A stretch of 55,447 nt of DNA from an uncultured Prevotellaceae bacterium (GCA_946188395.1 CAMHUU010000017.1:1-55447); one strand, 5' to 3'; counted from the stretch's first letter, positions 1 through 7,996 are shown. Numbers and translations: made by a program. The notes: generated by a model from the sequence alone, not told the origin.

Positions 1-261
1 TTCGGAGTCCTGGCCGAGAAATACTTCGACGACATGAACAATGATGTGCAGTTTAGTGGCAAGAGGCATCAAGTGAGGAGTATAGAGGGCTTCAACCGTC
101 TGCCGGAGGTATTCACGAGAGAGCATGTGAAAATTGCCTTTGGATATGATAAAGACAATTCAGTAACGAAGAAAATAACAAGACTGCTGGATGCTAGGCT
201 AATCATTGAAGTGAAGGACGAATCGGGTGTTAAATATAAAAAGGTATCTTCAGCTTATTAA
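1..261 (+). CDS. C-terminal end of a DUF3987-like protein (5' truncated by the window edge)
   Basis: An open frame enters from the left edge and ends at the TAA at 259-261, giving at least 86 residues; an internal ATG at 34 is probably not the real start. The visible part contains NRLPEVFTREHVKIAFGYD and then a basic, helix-rich tail, which resembles the winged-helix-like end of Bacteroidales DUF3987 (primase/VirE-associated) proteins. Those genes commonly stand beside an M15 or amidase cell-wall hydrolase gene, as here. The family call rests on recalled similarity of this short tail only, so it is moderate. A lower-GC composition than the following genes is apparent. The function of DUF3987 proteins is not established; a link to mobile-element replication is inferred. 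Confidence 0.55.
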   Translation, partial: FGVLAEKYFDDMNNDVQFSGKRHQVRSIEGFNRLPEVFTREHVKIAFGYDKDNSVTKKITRLLDARLIIEVKDESGVKYKKVSSAY

Positions 262-284
262 GTGACAAAGTGACAAGTGACAAA
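260..284. repeat. Short AAGTGAC repeat
   Basis: Three AAGTGAC copies, one separated by an extra A, begin inside the stop codon of the upstream gene. It is one member of the heptamer-array class found throughout the window. Confidence 0.7.
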
Positions 285-340
285 TGGTTTTTAAAATTTC
301 TTTGACCTAAAGGTACAAAGCGTACTAAAGAAACGATTAG

Positions 341-375
341 ATAATTGATAATTGAGAATTGACAATTGATAATTA
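341..375. repeat. Five-unit heptamer array (ATAATTG family)
   Basis: Units are ATAATTG, ATAATTG, AGAATTG, ACAATTG and ATAATTA, 35 bp in all. The last A is the first base of the ATG start codon of the M15 peptidase gene, so the array abuts the start and occupies the position of the ribosome-binding site. Confidence 0.85.
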
Positions 376-863
376 TGATTAGTAACGTAGAAATTAATAA
401 GGATGTCAAACTCTCCCAGCATTTTACGCTGGGGGAGCTTTGCAAGACAAGCGTAAAGACGGCGGATGGAAATATTCCGAGTCATGTGCATATTGAGAAC
501 TTGAAGCGAGTCTGCGGATGGCTGGAGGAGTTGCGGTTGCGGTGCAACCTAAATAAAAAAGAAAAAATAAAAAATAAAGATGAGCCGATTATTATTAACA
601 GCGGGTATAGGAGTCCTGCGGTGAATAAGGCCGTGGGTGGCGCGCCGGGGAGTAACCATCTGACGGGATGTGCGGTGGATATTCGGTGCAAGGGGATAGA
701 GCAGGCGATACGCTACGCGTTTATACTCTTAGACATCAGCGAGGAGAGCGGAGAGTCTTTTGATGAGCTGCTGATTGAAAAGAGCGCGAAGAGCGTGTGG
801 GTACACTTTGCGGTGAGGACTAGCGAAAATCGACGGAAGGTCGATTTTCTAAATAAAAAATAA
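375..863 (+). CDS. M15-family D-Ala-D-Ala carboxypeptidase-like protein
   Basis: Predicted 162-residue zinc peptidase of the Peptidase_M15_3 type, which cleaves peptidoglycan stem peptides. The family signature is clear: SGYRSPAVNKAVGG, then SNHLTGCAVDIRC, holding the conserved His and Asp zinc ligands, and a late VHFAV that supplies another His. I chose the ATG at 375 over an in-frame TTG at 366 because the latter lies inside the heptamer array. There is no obvious signal peptide. Two oddities come from repeats: a hairpin/AT-heptad element is read in frame at 535-578, giving a basic NLNKKEKIKNK stretch, and another copy supplies the last codons and the stop (LNKK then TAA). Such genes often sit next to DUF3987 genes in Bacteroidales. 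A prophage or mobile-element origin is possible but unproven. Confidence 0.85.
   Translation: MISNVEINKDVKLSQHFTLGELCKTSVKTADGNIPSHVHIENLKRVCGWLEELRLRCNLNKKEKIKNKDEPIIINSGYRSPAVNKAVGGAPGSNHLTGCAVDIRCKGIEQAIRYAFILLDISEESGESFDELLIEKSAKSVWVHFAVRTSENRRKVDFLNKK
535..578 (+). repeat. Hairpin/AT-heptad element inside the M15 gene
   Basis: GGTTGC-GGT-GCAACC forms a six-pair stem at 535-549 and is followed by TAAATAAAAAAG and further A/T-rich heptads. Nearly the same stem recurs at 926-940. Here the element is translated rather than intergenic. Confidence 0.8.
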
Positions 864-970
864 TAAATAAAAAATAAAGGCGCGTCGATTTTCTAAATAA
901 AAAATAATAAATAAAAAATAAAGGCGGTTGCGATGCAACCTAAATAAAAAATAAGAAATAAAAAATAAAA
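825..970 (+). repeat. Cluster of three hairpin/AT-heptad elements
   Basis: Unit 1 is a ten-pair stem (GAAAATCGAC at 825-834 with GTCGATTTTC at 840-849) plus a tail TAAATAAAAAATAA that continues to 879. Unit 2 (884-923) repeats the right arm and tail almost exactly. Unit 3 is GGTTGC-GAT-GCAACC (926-940) plus a tail to about 970. The tail of unit 1 holds the stop codon of the M15 gene. Apart from these elements and the promoter at 984-1014, I see nothing in 864-1031. Confidence 0.85.
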
Positions 971-983
971 GTCGGGCTGGCGG

Positions 984-1014
984 TTGGTCAGTCCGATTTT
1001 TTTGCTTATATTTG
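984..1014 (+). promoter_or_regulatory. Bacteroidetes-type promoter for the epimerase gene
   Basis: TATATTTG at 1007-1014 matches TAnnTTTG. TTGG at 984-987, 19 bases upstream, is a weak -33 element. The start codon at 1032 leaves a leader of roughly 12 bases. Confidence 0.6.
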
Positions 1015-1031
1015 CAGCAGAATAACTAAAG

Positions 1032-1898
1032 ATGACTGCTATGATAGAATTGAAGAACGACGAGCTGACCATTCGAGTCGCCGAGAAGGGAGCTGAGCTC
1101 CAGAGTGTGAAAGACAGCGAGGGTAGGGAGTATATGTGGCAGGCCGACCCGCAGTTCTGGCCGCGGCATTCGCCCATTCTGTTTCCGCTGGTGTGCAGCG
1201 TGAACGACGACACCTACGTGGTGGACGGACGGGAGTACCACCTGCCGCGTCACGGCTTTGCCCGCGACAAGGACTTTACGCTGGTGAGCCAGACGCCGGA
1301 GAAGGTGACCTTTGCCCTGCACGACAGCGAGGAGACGCTGGCGGTGTATCCCTATCGGTTCAACCTGGCCATCACGTACCGCCTGGAGGGTAACCAGATT
1401 CACGTCTTCTGGCATGTGGAGAATACCGACACGCGCGAGATTCACTTCCAGATTGGCGGCCACCCGGCATTCAACATCCCCGGGGGAAAGACGGAGGGCA
1501 TGATCAAGCTGGATAACGAGGAGCCGATGGACGCGCTGAAGAGCTATGCCGACGGGTCGCACGACATGGTGGAGGTGCCGCTGGAGGCCGATATGGGCAT
1601 CATCGACTTCGACGAGAACTTCTGGCGTAACGACAGCGTGAAGATCCACAAGAGTCAGACGCGCCGCGCCATGCTGATGGACAGCAATGGCGAGCCGGCG
1701 GTGACGGTGGAATACAAGACGCCGGTGTGTGCCTTCTGGAGTCCCTTCGGCAAGCATGCGCCCTTTGTGTGCATCGAACCGTGGTATGGCATTGGTGACC
1801 CGCGTGGCTGGAAGGGCGAATTCAAAGACAAGCCCCTGATGAATCATCTGCAACCAGGGGCCAGCTTCATGGCGAAGTATACCATCACCATTGGGTGA
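1032..1898 (+). CDS. Aldose 1-epimerase family protein (LacX/YeaD-like)
   Basis: A 288-residue cytosolic protein (no signal peptide) of the galactose-mutarotase-like beta-sandwich superfamily, which interconverts the alpha and beta anomers of sugars or phosphosugars. Family marks are the N-terminal AEKGAELQSVKD, then PILFPLVCS, LPRHGFARD with the conserved HGF, the IGGHPAFNIP stretch holding the second conserved His, and CIEPWYGIGD with the acidic residue expected to act as base. Length is normal for LacX-type proteins. The start at 1032 is close behind a good -7 box; a second ATG at 1041 is a possible alternative. It stands alone between the repeat cluster and a convergent gene. The true substrate cannot be read from the sequence. 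Confidence 0.88.
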   Translation: MTAMIELKNDELTIRVAEKGAELQSVKDSEGREYMWQADPQFWPRHSPILFPLVCSVNDDTYVVDGREYHLPRHGFARDKDFTLVSQTPEKVTFALHDSEETLAVYPYRFNLAITYRLEGNQIHVFWHVENTDTREIHFQIGGHPAFNIPGGKTEGMIKLDNEEPMDALKSYADGSHDMVEVPLEADMGIIDFDENFWRNDSVKIHKSQTRRAMLMDSNGEPAVTVEYKTPVCAFWSPFGKHAPFVCIEPWYGIGDPRGWKGEFKDKPLMNHLQPGASFMAKYTITIG

Positions 1899-1938
1899 GT
1901 GGTGAGAGGTAAGAGGTGAGAGGTAAGAGGTAAGAGGT
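1897..1938. repeat. Six-unit GAGAGGT/AAGAGGT heptamer array
   Basis: Six units (one GAGTGGT, two GAGAGGT, three AAGAGGT) fill the whole gap between two convergent genes. The TGA of the epimerase gene (1896-1898) overlaps the first unit. No hairpin terminator is visible here. Confidence 0.85.
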
Positions 1939-1940
1939 AA

Positions 1941-2507
1941 CTATTTTTTGTTGAAAAAGTCCCTTACTTGGTCCCAATCGACCTTGGTGACTTCTGCACG
2001 GGCGTCGTAGTCGGTGGCTACGACGCTCTGGTTTTTCAGGTCGAAGCGCACCATGATTCTGTCCTCGACGTTGACGCCGTGGGCGAAGTTGTCGATGGGT
2101 ACGACGTCGAACCACTCAATGTCTCTTTCCGTGTCGGTACTGTCGCGGTCTTCGTCGTTTTCATCGCCGTGTCCCTGTCTCTTGCGTTCCATGATGCACT
2201 CTTCGTCTGACTTGATATACCAGAAGAGCGTGTCGACGCGGTCGCCTTTCTTTTCGAGGGTCTTGACGGTCACCATGGCATGCTCCTTCTGTTTTTTGTG
2301 ACGGAAGTATTCGTAGGTGTAGATACCCAGAATGATGGCGATGAGGACGACGAAGCAGACGACCGGCTGCAGGAGACAGCCTATGGTCAGTCCCTTCCAT
2401 CTTTTTTTCTTGTATCCGTAATAGGGTACCGCCACCGATGCCACGAGGATGAACAGGGTGATGAGTGCTATCCACATCGGGTAATTGCTGTTATAGCCGA
2501 AAAACAT
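1941..2507 (-). CDS. Unrecognised two-helix membrane protein
   Basis: A 188-residue protein I cannot assign to a family. Two membrane segments are clear, at about residues 10-30 (MWIALITLFILVASVAV) and 48-66 (VVCFVVLIAIILGIY), separated by a short basic loop. After them comes a soluble tail of about 120 residues, very rich in Asp, Glu, Arg and Lys (GHGDENDEDRDSTDTERD). It is the last gene of a minus-strand operon, 3 bp after the SpoIIE-type phosphatase gene, so the two products are probably made together. A role next to the phosphatase in envelope signalling is an inference from spacing alone. Confidence 0.7.
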   Translation of the reverse strand: MFFGYNSNYPMWIALITLFILVASVAVPYYGYKKKRWKGLTIGCLLQPVVCFVVLIAIILGIYTYEYFRHKKQKEHAMVTVKTLEKKGDRVDTLFWYIKSDEECIMERKRQGHGDENDEDRDSTDTERDIEWFDVVPIDNFAHGVNVEDRIMVRFDLKNQSVVATDYDARAEVTKVDWDQVRDFFNKK

Positions 2508-2510
2508 ATC

Positions 2511-4484
2511 TTATGCGTTTTTGTTAGTTACTTTGATAGCCAGCATGGTCAGGTCGTCGCTCTGTTCGGCCTGTCCGACGAACTGCCGGACGGCCTCGGT
2601 CATGCTGTCGATGAGCTGCTGGGGGGTGTTCTCTGTCGCTTGGGCAGTCTGCACCAGGCGTGTCATGCCGAACTGCCGGTGGCTGCTGTCCTCGGCCTCG
2701 TTCAGTCCGTCGGTATAGAGGAAGATGGTACTGCCCGCGGTCATCTGCGTCTGCTGGCGGGTGAATTCCCATCCGCTCATGACGCCTGCGGGGATGTTCG
2801 AGTCGCAGGGCAGCATGGTGACCTCGCCGTCGGCAATCATCGCGGGGCTGTCGTGTCCGGCATTGCAGTAGTCGAGTGTGAACGTCTGCAGGTCGAGCAC
2901 GCCGACGAAGAGCGTGACGAACATGTTGGTGTCGTTCTGCTGGCTCAGCGACTCGTTGATGCCCTTTACCATCTGCTGGGGCTCGACGGTGTGGGCTGCG
3001 ATGTTGCGGAACAGCGAGCGGCTGACGGCCATGACCAGTGAGGCGGGGACGCCTTTGCCGCTGACGTCGCCGATGCAGAAGAACAGCTTCTCGTCGCGGA
3101 TGAAGAAGTCGTAGAGGTCGCCACCGACGGCCTTGGCGGGTTTCACCTGTCCGTAGATGTCGATGTCGTGGCGTTCGGGGAAGGCAGGGTACGTCTTCGG
3201 CAGCATGCTCATCTGAATGCTGTGGGCAATCTTCAGCTCGTTCTCTATCGACGCCTTGGCCATTGTCGTGTTCTTCAGCTCCTCGACGTAGTTCGTCAGC
3301 GAGTGCTGCATGTTCTCGAACGAGTCGCGCAGCTGGCAGATTTCATCGCGGTGCTTGATGACGGGCAGCGGGGTGTCGAAACGTCCCTGTGCCACGCTGT
3401 CGGCAGTCTGGGCCAGCAGTTTCAGCGGCTTCGTTGTCTGCCGGATGGCGATGTAGCAGACCAGATAGGTCACCATCAGTACGAAGAGGATGATAATGAT
3501 GATGCCGATGCCGGTGATGACGCCTGAAGAGTCCAATGACGACTTGGGGGCAGGAACGGTCAAAATCCAGTCTGTTCCCGTCATGGGCGTATAGTACAGA
3601 TAGGTCTCTTTACGGTTTACCAGCAGCGGGTGAGCTGTCTCTTCCCAGCTTCTCTCGCCTTTCCGCATGTTGGCGACCGTCTCTGCCGCTCTGCCGGGCT
3701 CGTCGGTATCCTTGATATGCACATAGAAGTTACCCTTCTGGATGCGTCGCTCGTCGGGATGTGTGATGTAGGTGCCGTCGTTAGACAGGACGTAGCTGAG
3801 GTATTTGTCATGAGACGACAGCAGCCACGCTTCATTGTTGATGATGCTGTCCTGCTCGAGCAGAATACGCGTCATGAAGTCCAGCGACAAGTCGGCGCCC
3901 ACAATGGCTACCACGCGGCCCTTGCTGTCGTGCACGGGGTGCATGTAGGCCACCAGGGGCGTCGTTGCGTCCTCACCGTCGAAGAACGGCTTCGACCACG
4001 CTGCGGAATCCTTGGCCACCGCCTCCTGGAACCACTGGTTCGTCAGATAGTCGTTGTCGGTGCTGCCCAGCAGGCGCGCCTCGACCTGCATGCTGTCGTT
4101 GTGCAGGGCGTAGGGACAGAACCAGCGCCCTTTCTGCGGGTAATAGCTGTCGACGAAGCTGATGCCGCAGCTGCGGATGCGGGGGTTCTCGCTGACCATG
4201 CGGCGTACCACGTCCTGCATGTAGTCGGGCTGTGCAAGGTGGGACTCGATGTCGTGGATGTTGTTGCGTACGGCCACGCTGACATCCGACATCACGTCGC
4301 AGATGGCTCTGTCGGACGACCGCATGCTGCTGTGGAAGTTGTTGCCGGAAATTTCGACTATCGAAGTCTTCACGGTATCGAAGAGCAGGTAGGCGAGTCC
4401 GGCCATCATCACAAGCACCACCAGCATAACCCAGCGCGACAGGCGGGCTGCAAACGAACGGTTGTATTTCTTTTCTGTTTTCAT
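2511..4484 (-). CDS. Membrane-bound SpoIIE/PP2C-type serine phosphatase with extracytoplasmic sensor and HAMP domain
   Basis: A 657-residue signalling protein. It has one membrane helix at about 14-36, an extracytoplasmic Cache-like sensor (about 40-325), a second helix near 327-352 (GIGIIIIILFVLMVTYLVCY), a HAMP linker, a short coiled region and a PP2C phosphatase domain from about 430 to the end. Metal-binding motifs of the SpoIIE/RsbU group are intact: AVGGDLYDFF, FCIGDVSGKGVPASL, NAGHDSP, FLYTDGLNEAED and QSDDLTMLAIKV. Proteins of this kind dephosphorylate anti-sigma-factor antagonists or other phosphoserine proteins after sensing an external ligand. The gene lies 12 bp after the acetyl-CoA synthetase gene and 3 bp before a membrane protein gene. 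No anti-sigma or antagonist gene is next to it, so its target is unknown. Confidence 0.9.
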   Translation of the reverse strand: MKTEKKYNRSFAARLSRWVMLVVLVMMAGLAYLLFDTVKTSIVEISGNNFHSSMRSSDRAICDVMSDVSVAVRNNIHDIESHLAQPDYMQDVVRRMVSENPRIRSCGISFVDSYYPQKGRWFCPYALHNDSMQVEARLLGSTDNDYLTNQWFQEAVAKDSAAWSKPFFDGEDATTPLVAYMHPVHDSKGRVVAIVGADLSLDFMTRILLEQDSIINNEAWLLSSHDKYLSYVLSNDGTYITHPDERRIQKGNFYVHIKDTDEPGRAAETVANMRKGERSWEETAHPLLVNRKETYLYYTPMTGTDWILTVPAPKSSLDSSGVITGIGIIIIILFVLMVTYLVCYIAIRQTTKPLKLLAQTADSVAQGRFDTPLPVIKHRDEICQLRDSFENMQHSLTNYVEELKNTTMAKASIENELKIAHSIQMSMLPKTYPAFPERHDIDIYGQVKPAKAVGGDLYDFFIRDEKLFFCIGDVSGKGVPASLVMAVSRSLFRNIAAHTVEPQQMVKGINESLSQQNDTNMFVTLFVGVLDLQTFTLDYCNAGHDSPAMIADGEVTMLPCDSNIPAGVMSGWEFTRQQTQMTAGSTIFLYTDGLNEAEDSSHRQFGMTRLVQTAQATENTPQQLIDSMTEAVRQFVGQAEQSDDLTMLAIKVTNKNA

Positions 4485-4496
4485 CAGTTCACGAGG

Positions 4497-6581
4497 TTAT
4501 TTCTCCAAGAGGATGCGGGCGTCGACGGCAACGACATCGTGCTCGTCGGCCAGCAGCGGATTGATGTCCATCTCCTTGATTTCCGTAGCGAAGCGCAGCA
4601 GGGTGGAGAGACGGACAATGATTTCGGCATACTTCTGTTCGTTGATGCCTGCCTGTCCGCGTGTACCCTTCAGAATCTTGTAGCCGCGCAGCGAACGGAT
4701 CATGGAGTACGCCTCGCCGTACGACAGCGGGGCGAGACCAGAGCGCACGTCCTTCAGCACCTCGACGAAGATGCCGCCCAGTCCGCAGAGCACCACATGT
4801 CCGAAGCGCTCTTCGTATTTGGCGCCGATGAACAGTTCGGTGCCCTTGAGCATCTTCTGCACCATGACGCCTGTGGCCCCTTTGATTTTCATCATTCGCT
4901 CGAATTCCAGTGCGAGGTGTTCGGGTGTGCGGATGTTGAGCGTGACGCCGCCCACGTCACTCTTATGCACGGGACCGACGACCTTGGCCACGACGGGATA
5001 GCCCACGCGGGTGGCGAAGCTGACGAGTTCGTCCTTGTCGGAAGCCACCAGTTCGGGCACCATCGGAATGCCTGCACACTCGAGTATTTCATGTACGACG
5101 TCGGGGGCCAGGTAGCTGCTCTTGACGCGTTCAGTATCCATGCGATTGATTTCGTGGAATATGATTTTGTTCAACCGGGGGATGTCGATGCCGTACAGCT
5201 GTACCTCGGGGGGAGCGGGTGCCGGGGTGTTCATAATCTGCGAGAGGGCTGTGGCCAGCGTGACCTCGTCCGAGAAATTGACGTGACCCTTCTGCAGAAA
5301 TTCGGCCACCTCGGGGCCTGCGGTATGCAGGCTGGGCAGGATGGGGAAGATAGGCTTGCGGCACTCCAGAATCTTCTGGTGCAGCGTCTCGTAGGCCTCG
5401 TAGAGCGTGGTGAGGCCCGGCGTGCCGTAGATGACGGCGATGGCGTCGATGTCGTCGAATTTCTGTTCGCAGTAGTCGATGGCCAGTCCCAGCTCCTTGG
5501 CTGTTCCTGTGGCCAGGATGTCGATGGGGTTGGCAACGGCAGAACCGGGAAGCAGCTGATCTTTCAGTTCGTCGGCCAGAGGACCGTCAATCTTGGGAAC
5601 GTTCAGTCCGCCCTTCGACAGGGCGTCGGTGAGCATGACGCCAGGACCGCCGGCATGGGTGACGATGGCGAAGTTGCGACCATTGAGCGGTGGCAGGGTG
5701 AAGATACAACCCACGGTGGTCAGTTCCTCGCGCGAGAAGCAGCGCACGATGCCTGCCTTGCGGAACAAGGCCTCGACGGCACTGTCGGACGACGCGATGG
5801 CTCCCGTATGGCTCGATGCGGCGCGTGAACCACTCTCGGACGATCCCGCCTTGATGGCTGCGATGCGACAGCCCTTGCGGATGAGCGAGCTGGCGTGGAA
5901 CAACAGCTTGTCGGGGTTGGAGATGTTCTCGATATACAGCAGCTTGACGGGCGAGTCGGTCTCGGCATTGAAGTTCTCGTCCATGTATTGCAGCACGTCC
6001 TCGATACCTATCTGCTTGCCGTTGCCGATGCTCCAGACGCTGTTGAACTGCAGGCCTTTGATGACGGCACTCTCGAGAATGAATACCGCTGTGGCTCCCG
6101 AGCCCGACACAAAGTCGACGCCCTTGGGATTGAGCGTGGGAATGGGCTTGGTGAACACGCTGTGGTGATGGCGGTTGAGCAGGCCGATGCAGTTAGGGCC
6201 GATGAGCGAGGCGCCATACTGCTGGCAGGTGTCGAGGATGCGCTGTTCGAGGACGGCACCGGCCTTGGTCTCTTCGCCAAAGCCTGCCGAGATGATGATG
6301 AAGGCCTTGGTGCCTTTCTCCTTGGCTAGCAGCTCGACGCTGTCGGGACACAACTTGGCGGGAATGACGAGAATGGCCAGTTCGGTGGGAGGCAGTTCAC
6401 GGGCATCGTGGAACACCTTGATGCCTTGGACTTCGTCCTCCTTGGGATTGACGACGCGCAGCGTGCCTTGATAGCCACCCTGCAGAATGTTACGTACGAC
6501 GGCACCACCGGGCTTGTGCACGTTGTTGGAGCCACCGATGACGACAATGCTTTTGGGCTGTAATAGTTCGCGGTTAATCAT
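4497..6581 (-). CDS. Acetyl-CoA synthetase (ADP-forming), fused alpha and beta subunits
   Basis: A 694-residue cytosolic enzyme of the acetate-CoA ligase (ADP-forming)/Acd family, which turns acetyl-CoA, ADP and phosphate into acetate, CoA and ATP (or the reverse). Residues 1-130 form the CoA-binding Rossmann domain (SIVVIGGSNNVHKPGGAVV). The middle CoA-ligase domains include LIGPNCIGLLNRHH and the ASSHTGAIASSD motif, whose His is the expected phosphorylated residue. From about 480 there is an ATP-grasp domain (VAKVVGPVHKSDVGGV, HVVLCGLGGIFVEVLKDV, MDINPLLAD). The length fits the fused form. It is first in an operon with the phosphatase gene. A -7 box lies at 6614-6621. Acyl-CoA preference (acetyl, propionyl or other) cannot be settled from the sequence. 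Confidence 0.92.
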   Translation of the reverse strand: MINRELLQPKSIVVIGGSNNVHKPGGAVVRNILQGGYQGTLRVVNPKEDEVQGIKVFHDARELPPTELAILVIPAKLCPDSVELLAKEKGTKAFIIISAGFGEETKAGAVLEQRILDTCQQYGASLIGPNCIGLLNRHHHSVFTKPIPTLNPKGVDFVSGSGATAVFILESAVIKGLQFNSVWSIGNGKQIGIEDVLQYMDENFNAETDSPVKLLYIENISNPDKLLFHASSLIRKGCRIAAIKAGSSESGSRAASSHTGAIASSDSAVEALFRKAGIVRCFSREELTTVGCIFTLPPLNGRNFAIVTHAGGPGVMLTDALSKGGLNVPKIDGPLADELKDQLLPGSAVANPIDILATGTAKELGLAIDYCEQKFDDIDAIAVIYGTPGLTTLYEAYETLHQKILECRKPIFPILPSLHTAGPEVAEFLQKGHVNFSDEVTLATALSQIMNTPAPAPPEVQLYGIDIPRLNKIIFHEINRMDTERVKSSYLAPDVVHEILECAGIPMVPELVASDKDELVSFATRVGYPVVAKVVGPVHKSDVGGVTLNIRTPEHLALEFERMMKIKGATGVMVQKMLKGTELFIGAKYEERFGHVVLCGLGGIFVEVLKDVRSGLAPLSYGEAYSMIRSLRGYKILKGTRGQAGINEQKYAEIIVRLSTLLRFATEIKEMDINPLLADEHDVVAVDARILLEK

Positions 6582-6613
6582 ACCGGTACAATGCTTTAGT
6601 TTAAAGTTTTGGG

Positions 6614-6621
6614 CAAAGATA
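6614..6621 (-). promoter_or_regulatory. -7 box for the acetyl-CoA synthetase operon
   Basis: On the minus strand the sequence is TATCTTTG, matching TAnnTTTG, 33 bp before the start codon. No TTTG is seen at the -33 position, which is taken up by a heptamer array. Confidence 0.55.
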
Positions 6622-6626
6622 CAAAA

Positions 6627-6661
6627 TAATTAAGAATTAGGAATTAATAATTAAGAATTAT
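6627..6661. repeat. Five-unit heptamer array (GAATTAA family)
   Basis: Units TAATTAA, GAATTAG, GAATTAA, TAATTAA and GAATTAT make 35 bp. The array lies between two divergent -7 boxes, covering the -33 zone of both. Confidence 0.82.
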
Positions 6662-6665
6662 TTAC

Positions 6666-6673
6666 TACTTTTG
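6666..6673 (+). promoter_or_regulatory. -7 box just upstream of the MATE gene
   Basis: TACTTTTG matches TAnnTTTG. With transcription starting about 6 bases further on, the mRNA would begin within a few bases of the ATG at 6682, giving an almost leaderless transcript. Confidence 0.5.
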
Positions 6674-6681
6674 CAAAGAAA

Positions 6682-7968
6682 ATGAATCAGAGAGACCAAC
6701 AGATACTGAAAATCGCCCTTCCGGCCATCGTTACCAACATCACCGTTCCGCTGTTGGGACTGGTGGATACAGCCATCGTGGGACACATGGGCGACGCCAC
6801 ATATATCGGGGCCATTGCCGTAGGGTCGATGGTGTTCAACCTGGTGTACTGGGTGTTTGGTTTCCTGCGCATGGGGACGAGCGGACTGACGGCACAGGCC
6901 CGAGGGCGGCGCGACCTGCAGGAGATGCGCTCGATGCTGGTGCGTTCGCAGACGGTGGCATTGACCATTGCCCTGCTGATTCTGCTGTTGCAATGGCCTT
7001 TGCGCGAACTGATGCTGTGGCTGATAGGACCTACGGACGATGTGCGCCCGCTGGCCGTTACCTATTATAATATAGTGGTGTGGGGCGCCCCCGCCATGTT
7101 GGGACTGTACGGACTGAGCGGGTGGTTTGTTGGCATGCAGAACACGCGGTTGCCGATGGTCATCAGCATCATGCAGAATGTGGTGAACATCGTGGCGTCG
7201 CTGCTGCTGGTCTATGGGCTGGACATGAAGGTGGAAGGTGTGGCGCTGGGCACTATTGTGGCACAGTATGCGGGTCTGCTGACGGCACTGGTGATGCTCG
7301 CACGGTATTATCGCCGGTATATCACCGTCAGACTATGCTCGCTGAAGGAATTCATCCCCTTTGCGCGTGTGAACAGCGACATCTTTTTGCGGACGCTGTG
7401 TCTGGTGGCGGTGAACCTGTACTTCACATCGGCAGGAGCACGGCAGGGCGCTACCATCCTGGCTGTCAATGCGTTGCTGTTGCAGTTGTATCTGCTGTTC
7501 TCGTACATCATGGACGGTTTTGCCTATGCCGGAGAGGCGCTGGGCGGACGATTCTGGGGTGCCCGCGACAGCAAAGCCTTCCGCGAAGTGGTGGGCAGGC
7601 TGTTTGTGTGGGGAGCCGGGATGACGGTGCTGTTTACGCTGCTGTATGTGGTGGGCGGCATGCCGTTTTTACGTTTGCTGACCAACGAAGAAACGGTGGT
7701 GCAGGCCGCCAGGGAATACGTGTGGTGGGCCTATCTGATTCCTGTGGCTGGCGTGGCGGCTTTCGTGTGGGACGGCATCTTCATCGGCATTACCCAGACG
7801 CGTGGCATGCTGGTGTCGGCAGCATGGGCCAGCGTGGTGTTTCTGGCTGGTGTCACGTGGCTGATGCCGTTGATGGGAAACCACGGATTGTGGCTGTCGA
7901 TGTTGCTGTATTTGGCCGTTCGCGGCATCGTGCAGAGCGGAATATTTTGGAAAAATGTAAAAATGTAA
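6682..7968 (+). CDS. MATE-family multidrug/organic-cation exporter (DinF-like)
   Basis: A 428-residue inner-membrane protein with about twelve hydrophobic segments in the two-bundle MATE arrangement. It is expected to exchange Na+ or H+ for drugs or metabolites. Typical family stretches are the N-terminal LPAIVTNITVPLLGLVDTAIVGHMG and GFLRMGTSGLTAQARG, with the partner stretch VNALLLQLYLLFSYIMDGFAYAGEALGG in the second half, which resembles the DinF subgroup. Length is normal. It is divergent from the acetyl-CoA synthetase operon. Its stop codon sits in a short A-rich tandem stretch (AAAAATGT units) at about 7951-7980. The natural substrate is unknown. Confidence 0.9.
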   Translation: MNQRDQQILKIALPAIVTNITVPLLGLVDTAIVGHMGDATYIGAIAVGSMVFNLVYWVFGFLRMGTSGLTAQARGRRDLQEMRSMLVRSQTVALTIALLILLLQWPLRELMLWLIGPTDDVRPLAVTYYNIVVWGAPAMLGLYGLSGWFVGMQNTRLPMVISIMQNVVNIVASLLLVYGLDMKVEGVALGTIVAQYAGLLTALVMLARYYRRYITVRLCSLKEFIPFARVNSDIFLRTLCLVAVNLYFTSAGARQGATILAVNALLLQLYLLFSYIMDGFAYAGEALGGRFWGARDSKAFREVVGRLFVWGAGMTVLFTLLYVVGGMPFLRLLTNEETVVQAAREYVWWAYLIPVAGVAAFVWDGIFIGITQTRGMLVSAAWASVVFLAGVTWLMPLMGNHGLWLSMLLYLAVRGIVQSGIFWKNVKM

Positions 7969-7996
7969 AAATGAAAGAATGAAAAAAGATACAAAA

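Noticed and set aside
825..970. Hairpin/AT elements as ordinary intrinsic terminators
   Set aside because: Stems of four to six pairs are short. In the sense where the hairpin precedes the tail the tail is A-rich, not T-rich. Many copies also lie inside coding sequence or at gene starts, where a terminator makes no sense.
3630..5828. Very long open frame (732 codons) on the plus strand
   Set aside because: It lies wholly antisense to the phosphatase and acetyl-CoA synthetase genes, which have full domain motifs. Its product is low-complexity and His/Arg/Val rich with no recognisable domain, as expected for a frame opposite high-GC genes.
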